Source: Cinclus cinclus (lineage: Eukaryota; Chordata; Aves; Passeriformes; Cinclidae). From it: a DNA stretch of 64,000 nucleotides. Below are positions 40,612 through 64,000 of the stretch, one piece after another. Both the position numbers and the translations under genes were made by a program. The notes beneath the pieces were generated by a model, which did no database searches, was not told where the DNA came from, and saw only the letters and a program-made list of their open reading frames with translations. Each line of letters starts with the position of its first letter. Position 1 is the stretch's first letter. Where the stretch lies: assembly GCF_963662255.1 (NCBI RefSeq), contig NC_085048.1, positions 100,360,229 through 100,424,228 on the forward strand, in the 5' to 3' direction.

Positions 40612-41712
40612 ACAGCTCCTATCTAGTGCAGAATTAATCCAGCAAAAATCTCACCATAATTAGCAAGCAATACTTCTCGCTCGATGAATTAAGACTTCCA
40701 GCTGTATAACAGCAATTAAGGAGTCAGTCCAACGTGGCTATACCCAGGATTTGACAGAACTAACCCTGAACAAAGGCACCAGAGGATCTGATCCCTTTTT
40801 CTGCATCAGCAAAATGATTTCTGCAAATCTCATCTCTCCTATCATTCCATGCCCAGAAATGGCAAAGGAACAACAGATTTTGATGGAGGCTCTCAGCTGG
40901 AAGGCATTGGCTGACACAGATGCACCAGAGACCGCATTTTGTCTGGCACAATTCTACTTGTCAGGGATCAGGCAAGGCAGGAATAGGGAGAGAAGGCAGA
41001 AGGTATCTCCTCCCCCAGCCTCAGCCTGCACCACTGACACAGGCAGAGAGAGTCAGGCAAGAGATTTGTCCTTGTGAACCTGCCATGGGTGGCTCTGGGC
41101 TTGTGCTGTCAGAGGATGACAAACTCAGATCCTGCATAGGATGCATGCATTTTGATGCCTCCTTCTCCTTAAGTGGAAAATTCACAGGGACTTTCTGTCA
41201 GAGGAGGTTTCCCTATATCTAGCAGTACAAAAGCAGGCAATTTCCATGAATCTCTTTCAGATCTCAAAGAGTGCAGATCCGGAAGTGCCCCAAGGACAGG
41301 TCTTCTCCTTCAAGGGCAGGAGAAAGGAGTGCAAATATTTCTCATTTCATGCTAAATGGTTTCTTTTTTTGGTGCTAATTGCAACAATAGGAAGGCTGCA
41401 GGGAGATAAAAGGCATGTGCAGGATGGACAGGAATGTTTCCTTTTCATTTTCCTTTTCATTCACAGGGCCTCAAGATAACACACCAAGATACAGGTGCTA
41501 CCACGTAACGCTTCACATTGGTGGAATTTTCACAGCTTCACCGGAGCACAATCCCAGTGACTGGGCTCTGGGAGAGTCCACTGAGCCCATCCAGGAATTG
41601 AAACAAATATAAAGATATCTTTTAAGCAATGGTATTTAATCAAGCTTTCAAAATGTCACCTCTGCATCAAAATTCCAATGAGCATTTAAGGACAGACATG
41701 CCCTGTACATAC

Positions 41713-41759
41713 CTGCATGTTCAGAGTTCTGCTCTTTGCTTCTGCTGCTGGATCTTGGC
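41713..41759 (-). CDS. Possible microexon E, L2 copy
   Basis: Counterpart of 6552-6598 with the good CTCCAG acceptor but a donor changed from GTACGT to GTATGT, still consensus-like. Confidence 0.35.
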
Positions 41760-43615
41760 CTGGAGGAAATGGAAGACAAAAGAACATATGAGGAGGGAGA
41801 AAGAGAAGGGAAGGAACAGGTGTAGCATGAAACGAGGCAATCCTTCTTTGCATGGTTACTCTGATGAAGGAGGAAATGCAACCCATCATCCCAACAAGGT
41901 GCAAAGCTGAAAAATTGTCCTTAAGCTTTCAGTTGCTGCCATCAGACAGAGCTGGCCAAGCTCCAGCTGAAACACAGCAGTCATTCATTGAAGTTGCATC
42001 ATAACTCCCCAATTCTGCTGCCGCTCCCTTTGGAGCCAAGAGGCTCCTACAGACTCTCTGAAGCAGCAAGAGCTGCTAAGATGAGACACGAGTCTGTATG
42101 GAGGGCAGCTACTTTGCAACTGCTGCCAAAGCTTGACTTTGCCTGCTCGTGCCTTACACTGGTGCCAGTCTTGTGCTGCATGGGGTCAGAGCACTGCAAT
42201 GTACTGAGAAGGATATTCCACCTCCTTGCTCTTTAAGAAGGAAAAGCCTTTTTCCAGCTCAACTGATAGGCAAGGCTATTCAGACTGCACTTTAAAAGCC
42301 CTGCCTAAGCTTTTCAATTGGAATGATACTTCTGAGACTCCTTCTTTATTGTAATCACTCGGATAAGCTTGACAACTACATTTTCTCACACGTATCTTCC
42401 CATCAGGTACAATCCTATATCACTTCTCTAGAGCCTTGCCCTCCTTGATTTTAGCCCAGATCTAAACAATCAACTTTCATCAGATTATACATCCATAACT
42501 AAATATTGTCTCAGATCTCACTTCACAGCAGACGTCAACAAAACAGACAAGTTACTCCTGATGTTTACAGAGGTAGCACGTAAATGTACAGACACCACGC
42601 CAGCAGCCAATATTTGGCCAAACATAGTATTTTGGATGCTGAAGCTGATAGTCAAGGATCACAGTATTCAAAGATCTGCAGGATCCAGAGACATGCAATA
42701 CAGTTCCCAAATGACACCACAAACATTCTAGAGGGAATCAAGAGCCAAGCCCAGCAGAGGACTCATCTTGAGGTGCTTCTAACCCCAGCCTCTTCTTCCC
42801 CACCACCATCTCTGCTCTTGGGACAGATGATGTGGGGTTTGACATTGTGCATTGGATCATCATAATTGTGCAAAATGGTGAATATACAGAGGTTTGCCTA
42901 AACACATGGAAGAGCTGACTGTTGAGAAGATCCTCACAAGATGGGAAGAGGGAGGTGAACAGCACCCTGGAGCAGCAGACACCTTGGATTACCTCATCTC
43001 CTGGGATTCCTGGACATCCAGCTGCAGAGAGCTTTGCGGAGAGCCTGAAGAACTGCCAACAGGGGCACTGAGTGCCTTGCCTATAGGGGGGATCAAAGGC
43101 AGTCCCAATGACCCCTTCTTCATATCCCCTTCAGTGGCTGACAGCAAGGAAGTCTGAAAAGAGTGGAACACAGTGCTCAGATCAAGCATCCAGCCTTGCC
43201 CCCATTCATGGATCAAGACATAGACTCATGCTTTTTACTGCGACCTGGTAGTTATAAAAACTCAAATTCATGGGGAAATGTTGACCAGTGTGAGGAATGG
43301 AAAACAAACTGGTGAGGGAGATATCCAGTCATACGCTTGCCACATCTCCCCAAGTGCTCACTTCTCTGCAAGTGTGCCTATACTCCCAGCTGGAATCCAC
43401 ATGTTTGGCATCAAGAGGTTCTGGGGCACCCCTGCCTCCACTGGCCTCTTGGATGGTGTGGGAATGGGTTTAGATCACTAGGCTCTTCCTGACCATTAGG
43501 TACCTCACAGCCAGTGCAGATCTGCAGCCAAGTCCCAACAATACCATTCTGCAGGGTGACAAAACCTGCTTTGCTCAAGCCCCTCCTTTCTTCTGCTGCT
43601 TCCCTTCCCTCTTAC

Positions 43616-43883
43616 AGTTGCCCAGCAGCCTTTGAGCTGCTGAGCTCGTGGGATGCTCGGGGCTCTCCAGCTCCCACACATCCATCATCTCAGGCTCACT
43701 GGCATCCAGGAAGCTGAGCAGAGCTCCCTGCCCTGCTGCTCTCTGCAAGGTCTCTGCCTGCCCAAGTTGCTCCAGGGCCCTCATGCCATGGCCAAGAAGA
43801 GGCATGGAGGCAGCAGGGGCAGATGCACACCATTCCTTAAGTGTCCCATCATTTCTGGCACAGCTAAAGAGCCAAATCAGGAC
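43616..43883 (-). CDS. Possible linker exon F, second unit-2 copy
   Basis: Counterpart of 8456-8723 in segment L2. Three copies stay open in the same frame, which fits either constraint or recent origin. Confidence 0.32.
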
Positions 43884-44690
43884 CTGTTCAAACTCCACTG
43901 AAAGGCTCAGTTCCTGTCAGGGATACAATGGGCCCTTTCTCAGCAAGGCTGAAATCAAGGACACAAGCCTTTGATTGGACCTTCTGTTTACCAAAGCTGT
44001 TGTTCATCTGCCTCTTCCTGCACCCCAAGGCAATCCCAAAGCAACTGCAGGTGCTGGCCCTGCTTGCAAAAGCAATTGTGTGGCCTGGCTCTGGGCTGCT
44101 CTCCCCATGGCGGCCTCCCATCCCTTCCCTGTGGATAAAGCCATGCCAGACACATAGCTGCCCAGAAGATGATGAACTCTAGAAAGAAAATAGCATCAGT
44201 GACAACTGTGCAGAAGGCCATGGCTGTACAACTCAAAAGCTGAGACAACCTGCCATTGACATGGCAGGACTGCCTGTTCCAGCAAACTCCTTTTCCCTTC
44301 CCTACAAGACACAGCTGTCACTAAACACCTCCAAGACATCGACGTGGTTCACAGATATCCCTAGATTTCTAAATGTAGAAGAATTGCTTGCCCAGAACTT
44401 TAGCAGCTCTGACATCTTGTTGCTGTTTTCTCACCTACAAGACAGAGGAGGAACCACAAGAGAGCCCAGAAATTTTTCAGACACCTCTCCTGCTGTTGAT
44501 ATGTGCTGAGGTCATGAAGTCTGCACCACACACCCACTGCAAAGACCGCCTGAAGTGCAGTGTCCAGCTGAGCTCTTCCTTACCTCAGCTGTTTCCCTGG
44601 GCTCACAGCACAGGATATGGTGTCTGAGATCGGCCTACCGGACATAAACTGGATGCCTTACACACACAGGACTTGTCTTGGTCTCCTTAC

Positions 44691-44905
44691 CTTCCATGCT
44701 TTTCCCTCTGAATCCAGCTCCTGGTTCTTTCTGCTGTTACCATTGTAACCAGTGCCATTTTCCCCATTGTCCTGCTCTCCACTCCTGATCTTGCTTGGCT
44801 TGGTGGAAGGTGAGCTCTTCCAGATGGGAGGCAATGGCTTGGAGGGAAGGAGCATGGAGGGAGTTTCCAGAGAAAACCTCTTGGCAAGAGGGTAAGCAGT
44901 CAGGC
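44691..44905 (-). CDS. Linker exon B2, unit 2
   Basis: Counterpart of 9531-9745 with one residue difference in the NG-SRKN segment. Open, with intact acceptor and donor. It could be an internal exon of gene M. Confidence 0.5.
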
Positions 44906-45690
44906 CTGCAATATGAAGACACAAAATGTAACAGAGGCCACAATGACAACCTAAAGCATCTCAAGCTGCATATTCAATGGGACACATTTCCTGGAAACTT
45001 CTAAACAGCTGCAAAGGCAAATATGCTCCTGCCAGCAGCCACTTGAGGCAGGCCATGGGGACATCCTGACCCACTTCCACAGAGCTCCCAGGGGGCAGCC
45101 TGGCCTCTGGGCTGCCCTGAGTTATTGAGTTAGCAAGTCTGAAGGGAAAGGTGGAAGGATGCAATGATAAGAGGGGAGCAAAGATTCCTTCTTGAGGCTG
45201 CCCTTTCTTGTAAAGCCAGTAAAGACCTCCATAGCTGTGAATGTTATTTCTGCAAACTGCAAAGATCTCTCAGCATGCAGGCAGGCCTTGCTGGTGTTTT
45301 TATGGCACCAGAATAGCATCCTCAGTGTTAGACCCAATTAGCAAGCAGAGGAAGAACAGAAAATTTATCTGTAGTGAGACACAGCATTGATGGCAAAGAA
45401 AGAACCAGGACTTGTATCTCATGACCATGTCCACTTTGTGGTCAGCTGTGGCCACAGTCCCTGTCCTGGCTGAAAGTGTGAGTGATTTGGCTACTGTCAA
45501 AAAGGAGGAAGCAGAGTAAACTCATGACAGAATGTTGTGATGCCAGGGGTGTCCTTGCAGGATCACCTGTAGCTGTGAGCCACCAGTTCTGACAGGGAGC
45601 CAGAACTGACCACCATGGACCAGTTTCCCCTGAAATCTGGTGGGACTGGTTCCATTTGCCTCAGGCCTTTCAGCTCCCTTCCACGCTCAC

Positions 45691-46080
45691 CTTTTCCTTC
45701 AGTGGTCTTTCCTTTCCCAGTAATGTCCATGTTTGAACTCGTGCTTCTGTCTCACAGAAGAATCTGATGTTGGATTTGGGATCTCTCTTGGAGTAGACAG
45801 AGATAGGAGCTCGGTCCCCAGCCCTAGAACAAGGTGGGGTGACTCCAGTCTCCAGCAGTCGGCACAGACAGGCAGAGCCAGCCGCGTCTCCTGTCGCTGT
45901 GTCTGTGTTAACCACAACCTTTACAGGCCCAGCACCGGGCTGCCCCTTTGTGACGCGCTCCTCCGTGGTTCTCTTGTTTCCATGGCCACAGAACCCCCAC
46001 CCCAACTCCATCCCTGTCCCTTCACTTCCCAAGGGCAGCCAGCCATGGGCCCGGCCAGGCCAGGTCTGAGGCTTTGACAC
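45691..46080 (-). CDS. Possible 5' coding exon, unit 2
   Basis: Counterpart of 10532-10921, open in the same frame with Lys for Glu at one site near the second ATG. If real, it is upstream of gene M. Confidence 0.28.
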
Positions 46081-46118
46081 CGTCTAGGAAGAAGATGCTT
46101 TCCAAAGCTACTTTTCAA

Positions 46119-46880
46119 AGCCTTTGTTTCTGAAATTCCCACTCAGGTCTGGGTTGCAGCTTGTTGGTTGGGGATTTTGTTTATTTCTCTTCACAACAAA
46201 TAAAGTGGTGGGACACAAAGGATGGCACCGGGCATTGGAAGAAAAAGAAGCTTTGCACTCCCCAGCAGATGACCCCTGAATTCAGTTGGCCAATACATTT
46301 AGGGAACAAATTGACCATCCAAACGTTCCACTTTTGCTCTGCTTCATTGTTCCAGTGGCTTATTCCCTGCTTTCTTCATTGGAGAGATACTTAAACCAAA
46401 TGTAAACATGATCTGCTACAACACATTTCTGATCTTGGCAGTTCCTGATGATGCAGTTTTCCTAATGGAAACAGCACAGGGCAGGTCATTCTGAAATACT
46501 CTCCAACAGAGCAGTTGGAACTAATCGTGCTTGATTTTGTAGAACTAAGCCTGCGCCAAGGGACCACCAGTGGGTCTGATCCCTTTTTTGTGCATCAGCA
46601 AATTTCTTCAAGTCTCATCTCTCCTATCCATTCAAAGAAGCTTTGCACTCTGCATTACATGCCCCCAGTATTCAGTGGGGCAATATGACCAGTGAATCTG
46701 TAGGGTATAATTAGGCCATGCAAAGGTTCTCCTTCCTTGTGGCTGGGCTTCATTCCTGCTTTCTTTCCTGCAGACGCATCCAAACCCAGCATTGCAACAC
46801 CTGCCTCAAAACAATTCTCATTTTGACTGTCCCTGAAAATTCAGAACTGTACTCAAGAGTAGGTCCCCATTCCCAGGGAC
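46119..46880. repeat. Old internal ~350-bp repeats, unit 2
   Basis: Counterpart of 10960-11720 with scattered substitutions. Confidence 0.5.
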
Positions 46881-48088
46881 AGGTTCCAAGGCTGGTCTCT
46901 CACTTGCACGGAGTGAAGAGTTGCTGCACTTGCCCTTGGCTCCAGGGGCTCGCCATCAGCACTTTGAATGCAGCTTTTGTACACACTCTGCCTCCCTGAG
47001 CCCAGCAGCATTGCTGGGCATGGACACGCACACTGCAGTCAACATGCCCCAGGCACAGCTGCAGGAATGAGATTGCAGCAAGTCCTGGCTGAAGGAGTTT
47101 CCAGTCTGCTGCAGCCCTTCGCCTGCAGTGGAATCAACTTGTGCTGTCATGGCGGGAGCAAAGGTGGTGAGGGGCTCTTTGCAGATGAAGGTCTCCTCAA
47201 TCTGCTGCTGCTGCTGCTAGCTGGGCCTGATCCAGCTGCTGGTGTCTTCCCCCACAGCTGTATCAGGAGCCTGCCTGGAATAATGACACTGCCAGTGCCA
47301 GTGACAGCCAGCCATCCCTGCCTTGGCCCTGCCCACAGGGCGTCCAGCCTTCCAAACTGCTCCTGTCAGAGATGTCACACAATATAAAAATATGTTCAAA
47401 GGAAGCATTTTCCACATTCTGTCAACATCATGGCCATACAGTCCATATGTTGGAGGCAGACTGCTGTTGGCAGAATGGAGGAAGCCCCAGCAGCTGCTCT
47501 CCCCACGGCTGGATGGCAATGGCAGCAGAGGCAAGTCTCGCTCCGTGCCCACTGCAGTGGTTTTGCTCCTTTCTACTACAAGTGTACCTGGATTTAAGCA
47601 GCGACATTGGGCTGATCATACTGAGGACTGGTTTGTAAGCCTTGTCTCTAGCAATTCCCACCAGGCTGCAAGACTTTTGCTGTAGAAAGGAGTAGATAAG
47701 ATTTTACAACACATCCATGAGCAAGACTGAGCCAGAACTCAAAGGACAAGACAAATACTCCCAAATCTGCCTCCCATGGGGAAAAGCAGCAGAAAAGGAG
47801 ATTAAACAAGTGCCATTGCAGCTAAGTTGCCTGCATTTATCCCATGGTCCAACCTTTCTGCACTAAAGCACTTCAATCCAAACACACAGCTCAAGGTCAA
47901 GGAATAAAAGTGTTTTGAGAGCATTTAAAGCCTGACTCCTTTTACTTTCAAAGGAAGGTAGATGTTCAATACCTTAAAAACACAAATGTGGGTCTATTTG
48001 GGACTGCGTCCTTCAAAATAAGAAAGGGGGTTTAGACTTGCAGAACAGTTTCCGTTGGAAAACATCTGTCAGACCAGAGAGTCCCCCT

Positions 48089-48609
48089 GAAATCTTGTGA
48101 CCACTAACACTACCAAGGCCACCTCTAAATCATATCCCTGGACAGGATGCTATTGGCCGCCACCTGGGCACATGCTGGCTCATGTTCAGCCACTGCCAAC
48201 CAGCACCTGCAGTCCTTTTCTGCTTGGTGGCTTTCCAGCCACTCTGCCCCCAGCCTGTAACCTCCAAGGGGAAGTGCAGGACGGGGCGCTTCACCTTGTA
48301 GAACCTCATACAAGTGGCCTCAGCCCATGATCCAACCTGTCGAGATCTCTCTGCAGAAACGTCCTACCCTCCAGCAGATCAACACTCCCACTCAGGTTGG
48401 TGTTGTCTGTAAACTGGCAGAGGTGCCCTTGATCCCCTTCTCCACATCATTTGTAAAGATATGAAACACAATTGGCCCCAGTGCTGAGCCTTGGGGAACA
48501 CCTCTTGTGACCAGGCACCAGCTGAATTTAATTCCCTTGAGTTCTGCCACTCCTGGGCCTGCCCATCCTGACAGCTTTTACCCAAGGAAGAGTGCATTAA
48601 GGACTTGAG
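48089..48609 (-). mobile_element. CR1 LINE internal fragment, unit 2
   Basis: Orthologous copy of the 12930-13450 element, differing by a few substitutions. Confidence 0.75.
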
Positions 48610-48703
48610 TATTTTGCTTGTCCTTTGTTCTATGTCTCCCCCTACATCCAGTGAAAGACAGAGATTCTCCTTAGCACTCCTTTTGTTGCTGATGGGAAGC
48701 TCT

Positions 48704-48864
48704 GAATGCCCCAAGCCTGGAAGCGTTCAATGCCAGGTTGGATGGGGCCCTGAGCAACCTGCTCTACTGGAAGGTGTCCCTGCCACAGCCAGGACTTTGG
48801 AAGTAGACAATCTTTCATGTCCTTTCCAATCTAAATCATTCTGGGATTCTATGACTTCACTGCA
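48704..48864 (+). mobile_element. CR1 LINE 3' fragment, unit 2
   Basis: Orthologous copy of the 13545-13705 element. Confidence 0.7.
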
Positions 48865-49143
48865 GTCGCCAGATTAAACTTGGGCTTTGTCCCTTCTAAG
48901 GTTGTCCCTGCATAACCTCACAACATCCTTAGAGTCCTCCTGCATTGCCTGCCCCTTCCCCAAAGATGATAAACTCTGCCATTCCCCTGCATTCCAGCCA
49001 GAGCTCTCTGTGGGACCCACTGGGAATGGGACCAGTACGGAAAGCAGGGAGTCAGATATATCTGCCTAGGTCTCACTTCAGAGGAATAATAGCTAGGGAA
49101 TATGTCAATGGCCAGAGGAGCGCAACGGCAAAAGGCCGGTGAC

Positions 49144-51120
49144 AGCAAAGAACAAGCCCTGCTTACAGGGATGGCTGCCCAGGGCATAACCACCTGCAGC
49201 TCTGAGAAGATGCCCTGGCTATGCCAGCAGTGCCACTTGCCCAGAGGGCCTCTCTCGCCACCTCTTCAGCTCCAACCTGATGCACTTCTGCCTCCCTCTT
49301 GCCTCACCGTTCCACTCCTGAGCTCAAAGCCGCTGATCAACTCTTCCCACTCTTGCCTCCATGTCCCACCGCTTCTGCCAATGGATGACAACGCACTCAG
49401 GCCTGAAAAGCTCCAGCTCCTCAAGGTAAGGAACCGCCACCCAACAGCCCCACAGGGAAATCCTCAAGCCACCACCTACATGTCCCCAAGTCCACAAAAC
49501 CCTCCAACTTCAGCTTCACTCGCCACAGCGACATCCCGCACAGTCCCACGTGCTGCTGGGAGCCAGGCCCTCTGGGTGAATGGAGCTGGGCATGCAAAGC
49601 AGTGGCTGAGCGGACTGCACCCCTGCTTACAGAGGCTGCTCAGGCCACTGCCTGGACTGCAATGTGCCCAGGACTGCAGAGCACTGGCCCCCACTTACAG
49701 GGTGGCCCTGGTCCCCAAGGCCTATGGAGGCTCCTTGTCTGCAGTTCCGGGGCACTCCCCACTCACGGGGCGTTTGCCCCACGCAGGCTGCCTGCTGAGG
49801 GAGCACAAAGGTTCCCAGACCTGCAGCCTGCTTACAGGCCAGTCAGCACACAGGGGGCCACAGAGCTCAGACTTCCGCCACGGCAACGGGAGCGCGACTC
49901 GACAGTCAAGCACTCCAGCTCATGGCCTAATGCCGAGGGGCCGGGGCTCCCAGCCCCGATGACAGGGAGGGCATGCATCCGGCCCCATGACTCCTGGCCC
50001 CACACCTTTGAATGGCCAAGGACAGGGATGCCCGCTTGGTTACAGCGGGTCCCTCCAGCCGCCTGCCGAAGCCAGGGGATGCACGCAACCCCACTTACAG
50101 TGCCATCTGCCACAGCCCGGCACTCCCAGCAAGTGCCATGGAGCACAGGCTCCTGCATGCACCCCACATATGGGCCGGCCGGAGCCTGACCCTGGCACAA
50201 CGCAGCACAGCAACACATCTGGCTGCAGGAGCCTCTTCCTACACCAGGGAGCCAGGGAGCTCACACCAGCCCTAAGCAGTGCCAAGGGCGGGACTGCGCC
50301 CTGCGGACGCAGCACTTCGTCAACCTGCACCCTCGTTAAGGCCTGGGAGCCATCGTTAATGTCACCTGCCTAAAGGAGCCTCCCCAGCCCTGCTTACAGG
50401 GACCTGGGCCTGCTCCTGGGGACAAAGCGCTCCACAATGTCATGACATGTGCCCTGAGTACGGGGCCAGCATGCCTGGCAGTTCATCAGCAGGACTGGAA
50501 GCCACGCAGCGTAGGCAGAGACCCAGGCCCTGGCTACAGGCTGGTCCTGCTGCCCACACTACCACTAAGCGGCTTCGCTCCATCCTCAGAAAGCAGGGGC
50601 CAGGCCTCACTGTTTCTCCACCCAGGCATTCTTGGGGACGGCCCTATGGCTACACAGAGCTCCTCTTTCCCTCCTGGGACATCAAAACCACCCTGCTCGA
50701 TGTCTAAAGTGGCCTAACCCATAAACGCATTCTCTCACTCACACCAAGTAAGCGGAACACAGGGGAGGGGAACACAGTCCCAGAAGAGGGAGCAAGTTCT
50801 GTGCAACCAACCTGCTGGGGAGCCAATCCCCACCGCTGAGTGGGAGAGCAAAACCTCAGACCTGCCCCTCTACTGCGGGAAGGATGCGGGGGCCTCCACA
50901 CACGGAGGCGCTCCCGGCCTGGCACAGGGACAAAGACTGTCTTGAGCCCCGACTACAGGGACTCACCCTGCCCAGCGGCCAGCAGCAGGCAGAAAGCCGC
51001 TGGGCTGGGAAAAAGCCCTGGCCTGCTTACAGGCTGTGCCGGGCCAGGTAGAGCTCCATTTCCCCCCCTCAGGTGTGGAGACAGGGGCTCTCACCCTCCT
51101 TACAGGGTTGCCCCTCTCTC
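49144..51120. repeat. GC-rich degenerate minisatellite-like region, unit 2
   Basis: Counterpart of 13985-15960 with the same recurring core. Near 51,040 it differs by a small rearrangement ('tgccgggccaggtagagc' against 'tgccagggactggcagagc'). If promoter-like, it would serve gene M. Confidence 0.45.
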
Positions 51121-51888
51121 CAGGCAGCCAAGGCAGCACACGCCAAAAGCTGAGCCAAGCTTTTCTTGGAGGCAGAATGTGTGTGGGATGCACAACAGTA
51201 TTATCCCAGAGCTCAGAGCTGAATGCCACCCAGGAGTATAAATAGATTTGAGGAACCCCTGTACATTCTAGTTGGCCTCCCTGTCCACTCATCCTTCTGC
51301 AAACAAGTTGCAAACAACTCTGTTGGACTGCTGTCCTGGGTAAATACACATAGAAATGTCTTTCCCAAAGCCGTGCATCTTTTCCCACAGCCTCAACTTG
51401 CTATGAAATTGTCATTGAAGACACCTCTGAGCCACATCTGGGGGAGATTGCAAAGGAGCAAAGCTTTGGGATTTGGGCACACATCTCTTTGTTTCTTTCC
51501 TCAGGCCATTTTTGAGCACAGAACACATCTAGGTGGAAAACTTTTGACTATAAAGGATGTTGGCTCCATTGTCCCCAAATCCTGTGAACAGCTGGCCCCA
51601 TTGTATTGCCAAGTCACAAACAGCAGCTCAAATGAAACATGGCTAAAGAGGAAGACAAGGAGCCCAGTGAGGAAAGGACATGGTAAGACATTGGCACACT
51701 GAGTGAGCTGCACTCCAATAACCACAGCACATCTCCTCTAGACTACCAGATGCTGGTCTCGGATTCTCTGCTTGTATCTTTAAAAACTTAGTTTATTTGA
51801 ATTTCAAAAAAAACCGTAAAACATATCATCAAAATGAAATACATACAGTTAAAAAAGATCAGAATTGTACAGCTGCAGTGAAAAACAA

Positions 51889-51894
51889 TTTATT
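51889..51894 (-). terminator. Possible polyadenylation signal for gene R
   Basis: Counterpart of 16731-16736, AATAAA on the minus strand about 880 bp beyond the gene R stop. Confidence 0.25.
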
Positions 51895-51965
51895 CCAACC
51901 TACAGCTAACGATCAGAACGTATCTACATCTATAACTATAAAGCCTAATGTATGAATGCTATTCT

Positions 51966-52108
51966 TCAAGCACTCTTTGGGCAGGCAGCAGCTTCTTCCT
52001 GAGCTTGGAGGAAAGAGCTCTTCTGGATGGGAGACAGCGACTTTGTGGGTAAGGACAGACAGGCAGTGTCCAGAGAAAATGTCTCAGCAAGACTGTAGCC
52101 AGTCAGTT
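51966..52108 (-). pseudogene. Degenerate linker exon B1, unit 2
   Basis: Counterpart of 16808-16950, with the same acceptor and the same premature TGA. Both units inherited the lesion, so it predates the duplication. Confidence 0.45.
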
Positions 52109-52555
52109 CTGCAAAATGGAAACACAAGTGTAACAGTGGCAGTGATGCAAACCTGAAGCCTCTAAAGCTCCCTATTCCATGGGACACATTTCCTGGAGAC
52201 CTCTAAACAGCTGCACAGGGAAACATGCTCCCACCAGCAGCCAATTGAGGCAGCCCAGACCCATTTCCACTGAGCCTCCACAGGAACACCCTGCCCTCTG
52301 GAATGCACTGGGACAGCAGGGAGCCCAGAGCCCCGTGCTTTCCAGGAATGGTTCAGCTGCACATGCAGGCTCATGCTCCTCTCCCTGTCCCACAGCTGAG
52401 CATCCCTACAGCTCCAAAGGTGCTGGGAGCAGCACAACTTATGGCAGGGGGCACCTGCAGGGCAGAATTGTTCCCTGGCAATGTGCTCAAGCTTTCCAGG
52501 CTGGCACCAGAGCCTTCCTCCCAGCAGTGAGTGGCCCACATCCCATCTTACTTAC

Positions 52556-52702
52556 CTCTGTGTGAGGCTGAGCCATGCACGGCCTTCACCTTGTCCTCAT
52601 TCCGGACTTGCTTCAGGCCCCCCATGCCGTGACTAGGAAGGGCAGTGGGGAGAGCAGGGCCAGATGTACACCCTTCCTTAGTATTTTGTCTTTTTGGCAC
52701 AG
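52556..52702 (-). CDS. Linker exon A1, just after the gene R stop
   Basis: Unit-2 counterpart of 17398-17544, identical in frame, phase and borders. It could be a 5' exon of gene M, which would then span about 35 kb. It lies inside the presumed 3' UTR region of gene R. Confidence 0.42.
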
Positions 52703-52768
52703 CTAAGAAGTCAGATCCAGAGGTGTCCATCTCAGCACTTGGTCAACTTGCTGGAGAACGTTGGGACT

Positions 52769-64000
<11,232 letters not shown>

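Larger units (their letters stand above)
40612..44600. repeat. Segment L2, second copy in unit 2
   Basis: Second near-identical copy of segment L, 5,535 bp from L1. It differs sharply from L1 and unit 1 only in a ~160-bp tract at 41,240-41,400. Confidence 0.85.

Overview
The window is eukaryotic, most likely avian, nuclear DNA. It has spliced genes with consensus GT/AG borders, several CR1 LINE fragments with typical bird 3' ends, and no bacterial gene organisation. A bird, probably a songbird, is inferred from the CR1 elements and from my recollection that TOGARAM2-like loci are amplified in such genomes. No database was searched.

The main structure is a head-to-tail segmental duplication. 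Bases 1-29,627 recur from about 29,628, with the end of the window matching about 28,864 of the first copy. The copies look roughly 98-99% identical by eye. The offset is about 29,627 up to position ~5.4 kb and about 35,136-35,166 afterwards, because the second unit carries an extra ~5.53 kb module.

All recognisable genes lie on the minus strand and belong to one family: TOG (HEAT-repeat) proteins like the C-terminal half of TOGARAM, the crescerin regulators of axonemal microtubules. I could rebuild a splice-phase-consistent model. The middle gene (M) runs from linker exons at 34.1, 32.6, 31.5 and 30.2 kb through ten exons encoding two successive TOG domains (28.9 to 17.6 kb), ending in TGA at 17,611. 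The right-hand gene (R) has the same ten exons at 64.0 to 52.8 kb and is cut by the window edge. The left-hand gene (L) shows only its linker exons (4.5, 3.0, 1.9 and 0.6 kb); its TOG exons should lie left of base 1.

Between the stop of one gene and the TOG exons of the next lie about 24 kb (52.8 to 28.9 kb) or more than 17 kb (17.6 to 1). These stretches hold repeated linker-exon modules, several partly decayed, plus a 2-kb GC-rich degenerate minisatellite, CR1 fragments and non-coding repeats. The modules duplicated within the array. In unit 2 a ~4-kb segment occurs twice (35.08-39.08 and 40.61-44.6). In unit 1 the single copy looks like a crossover hybrid of those two, with the switch near 6.55-6.57 kb. 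The locus is therefore an actively recombining array of short (two-TOG) paralogues. Coding differences between genes M and R are mostly amino-acid replacements.
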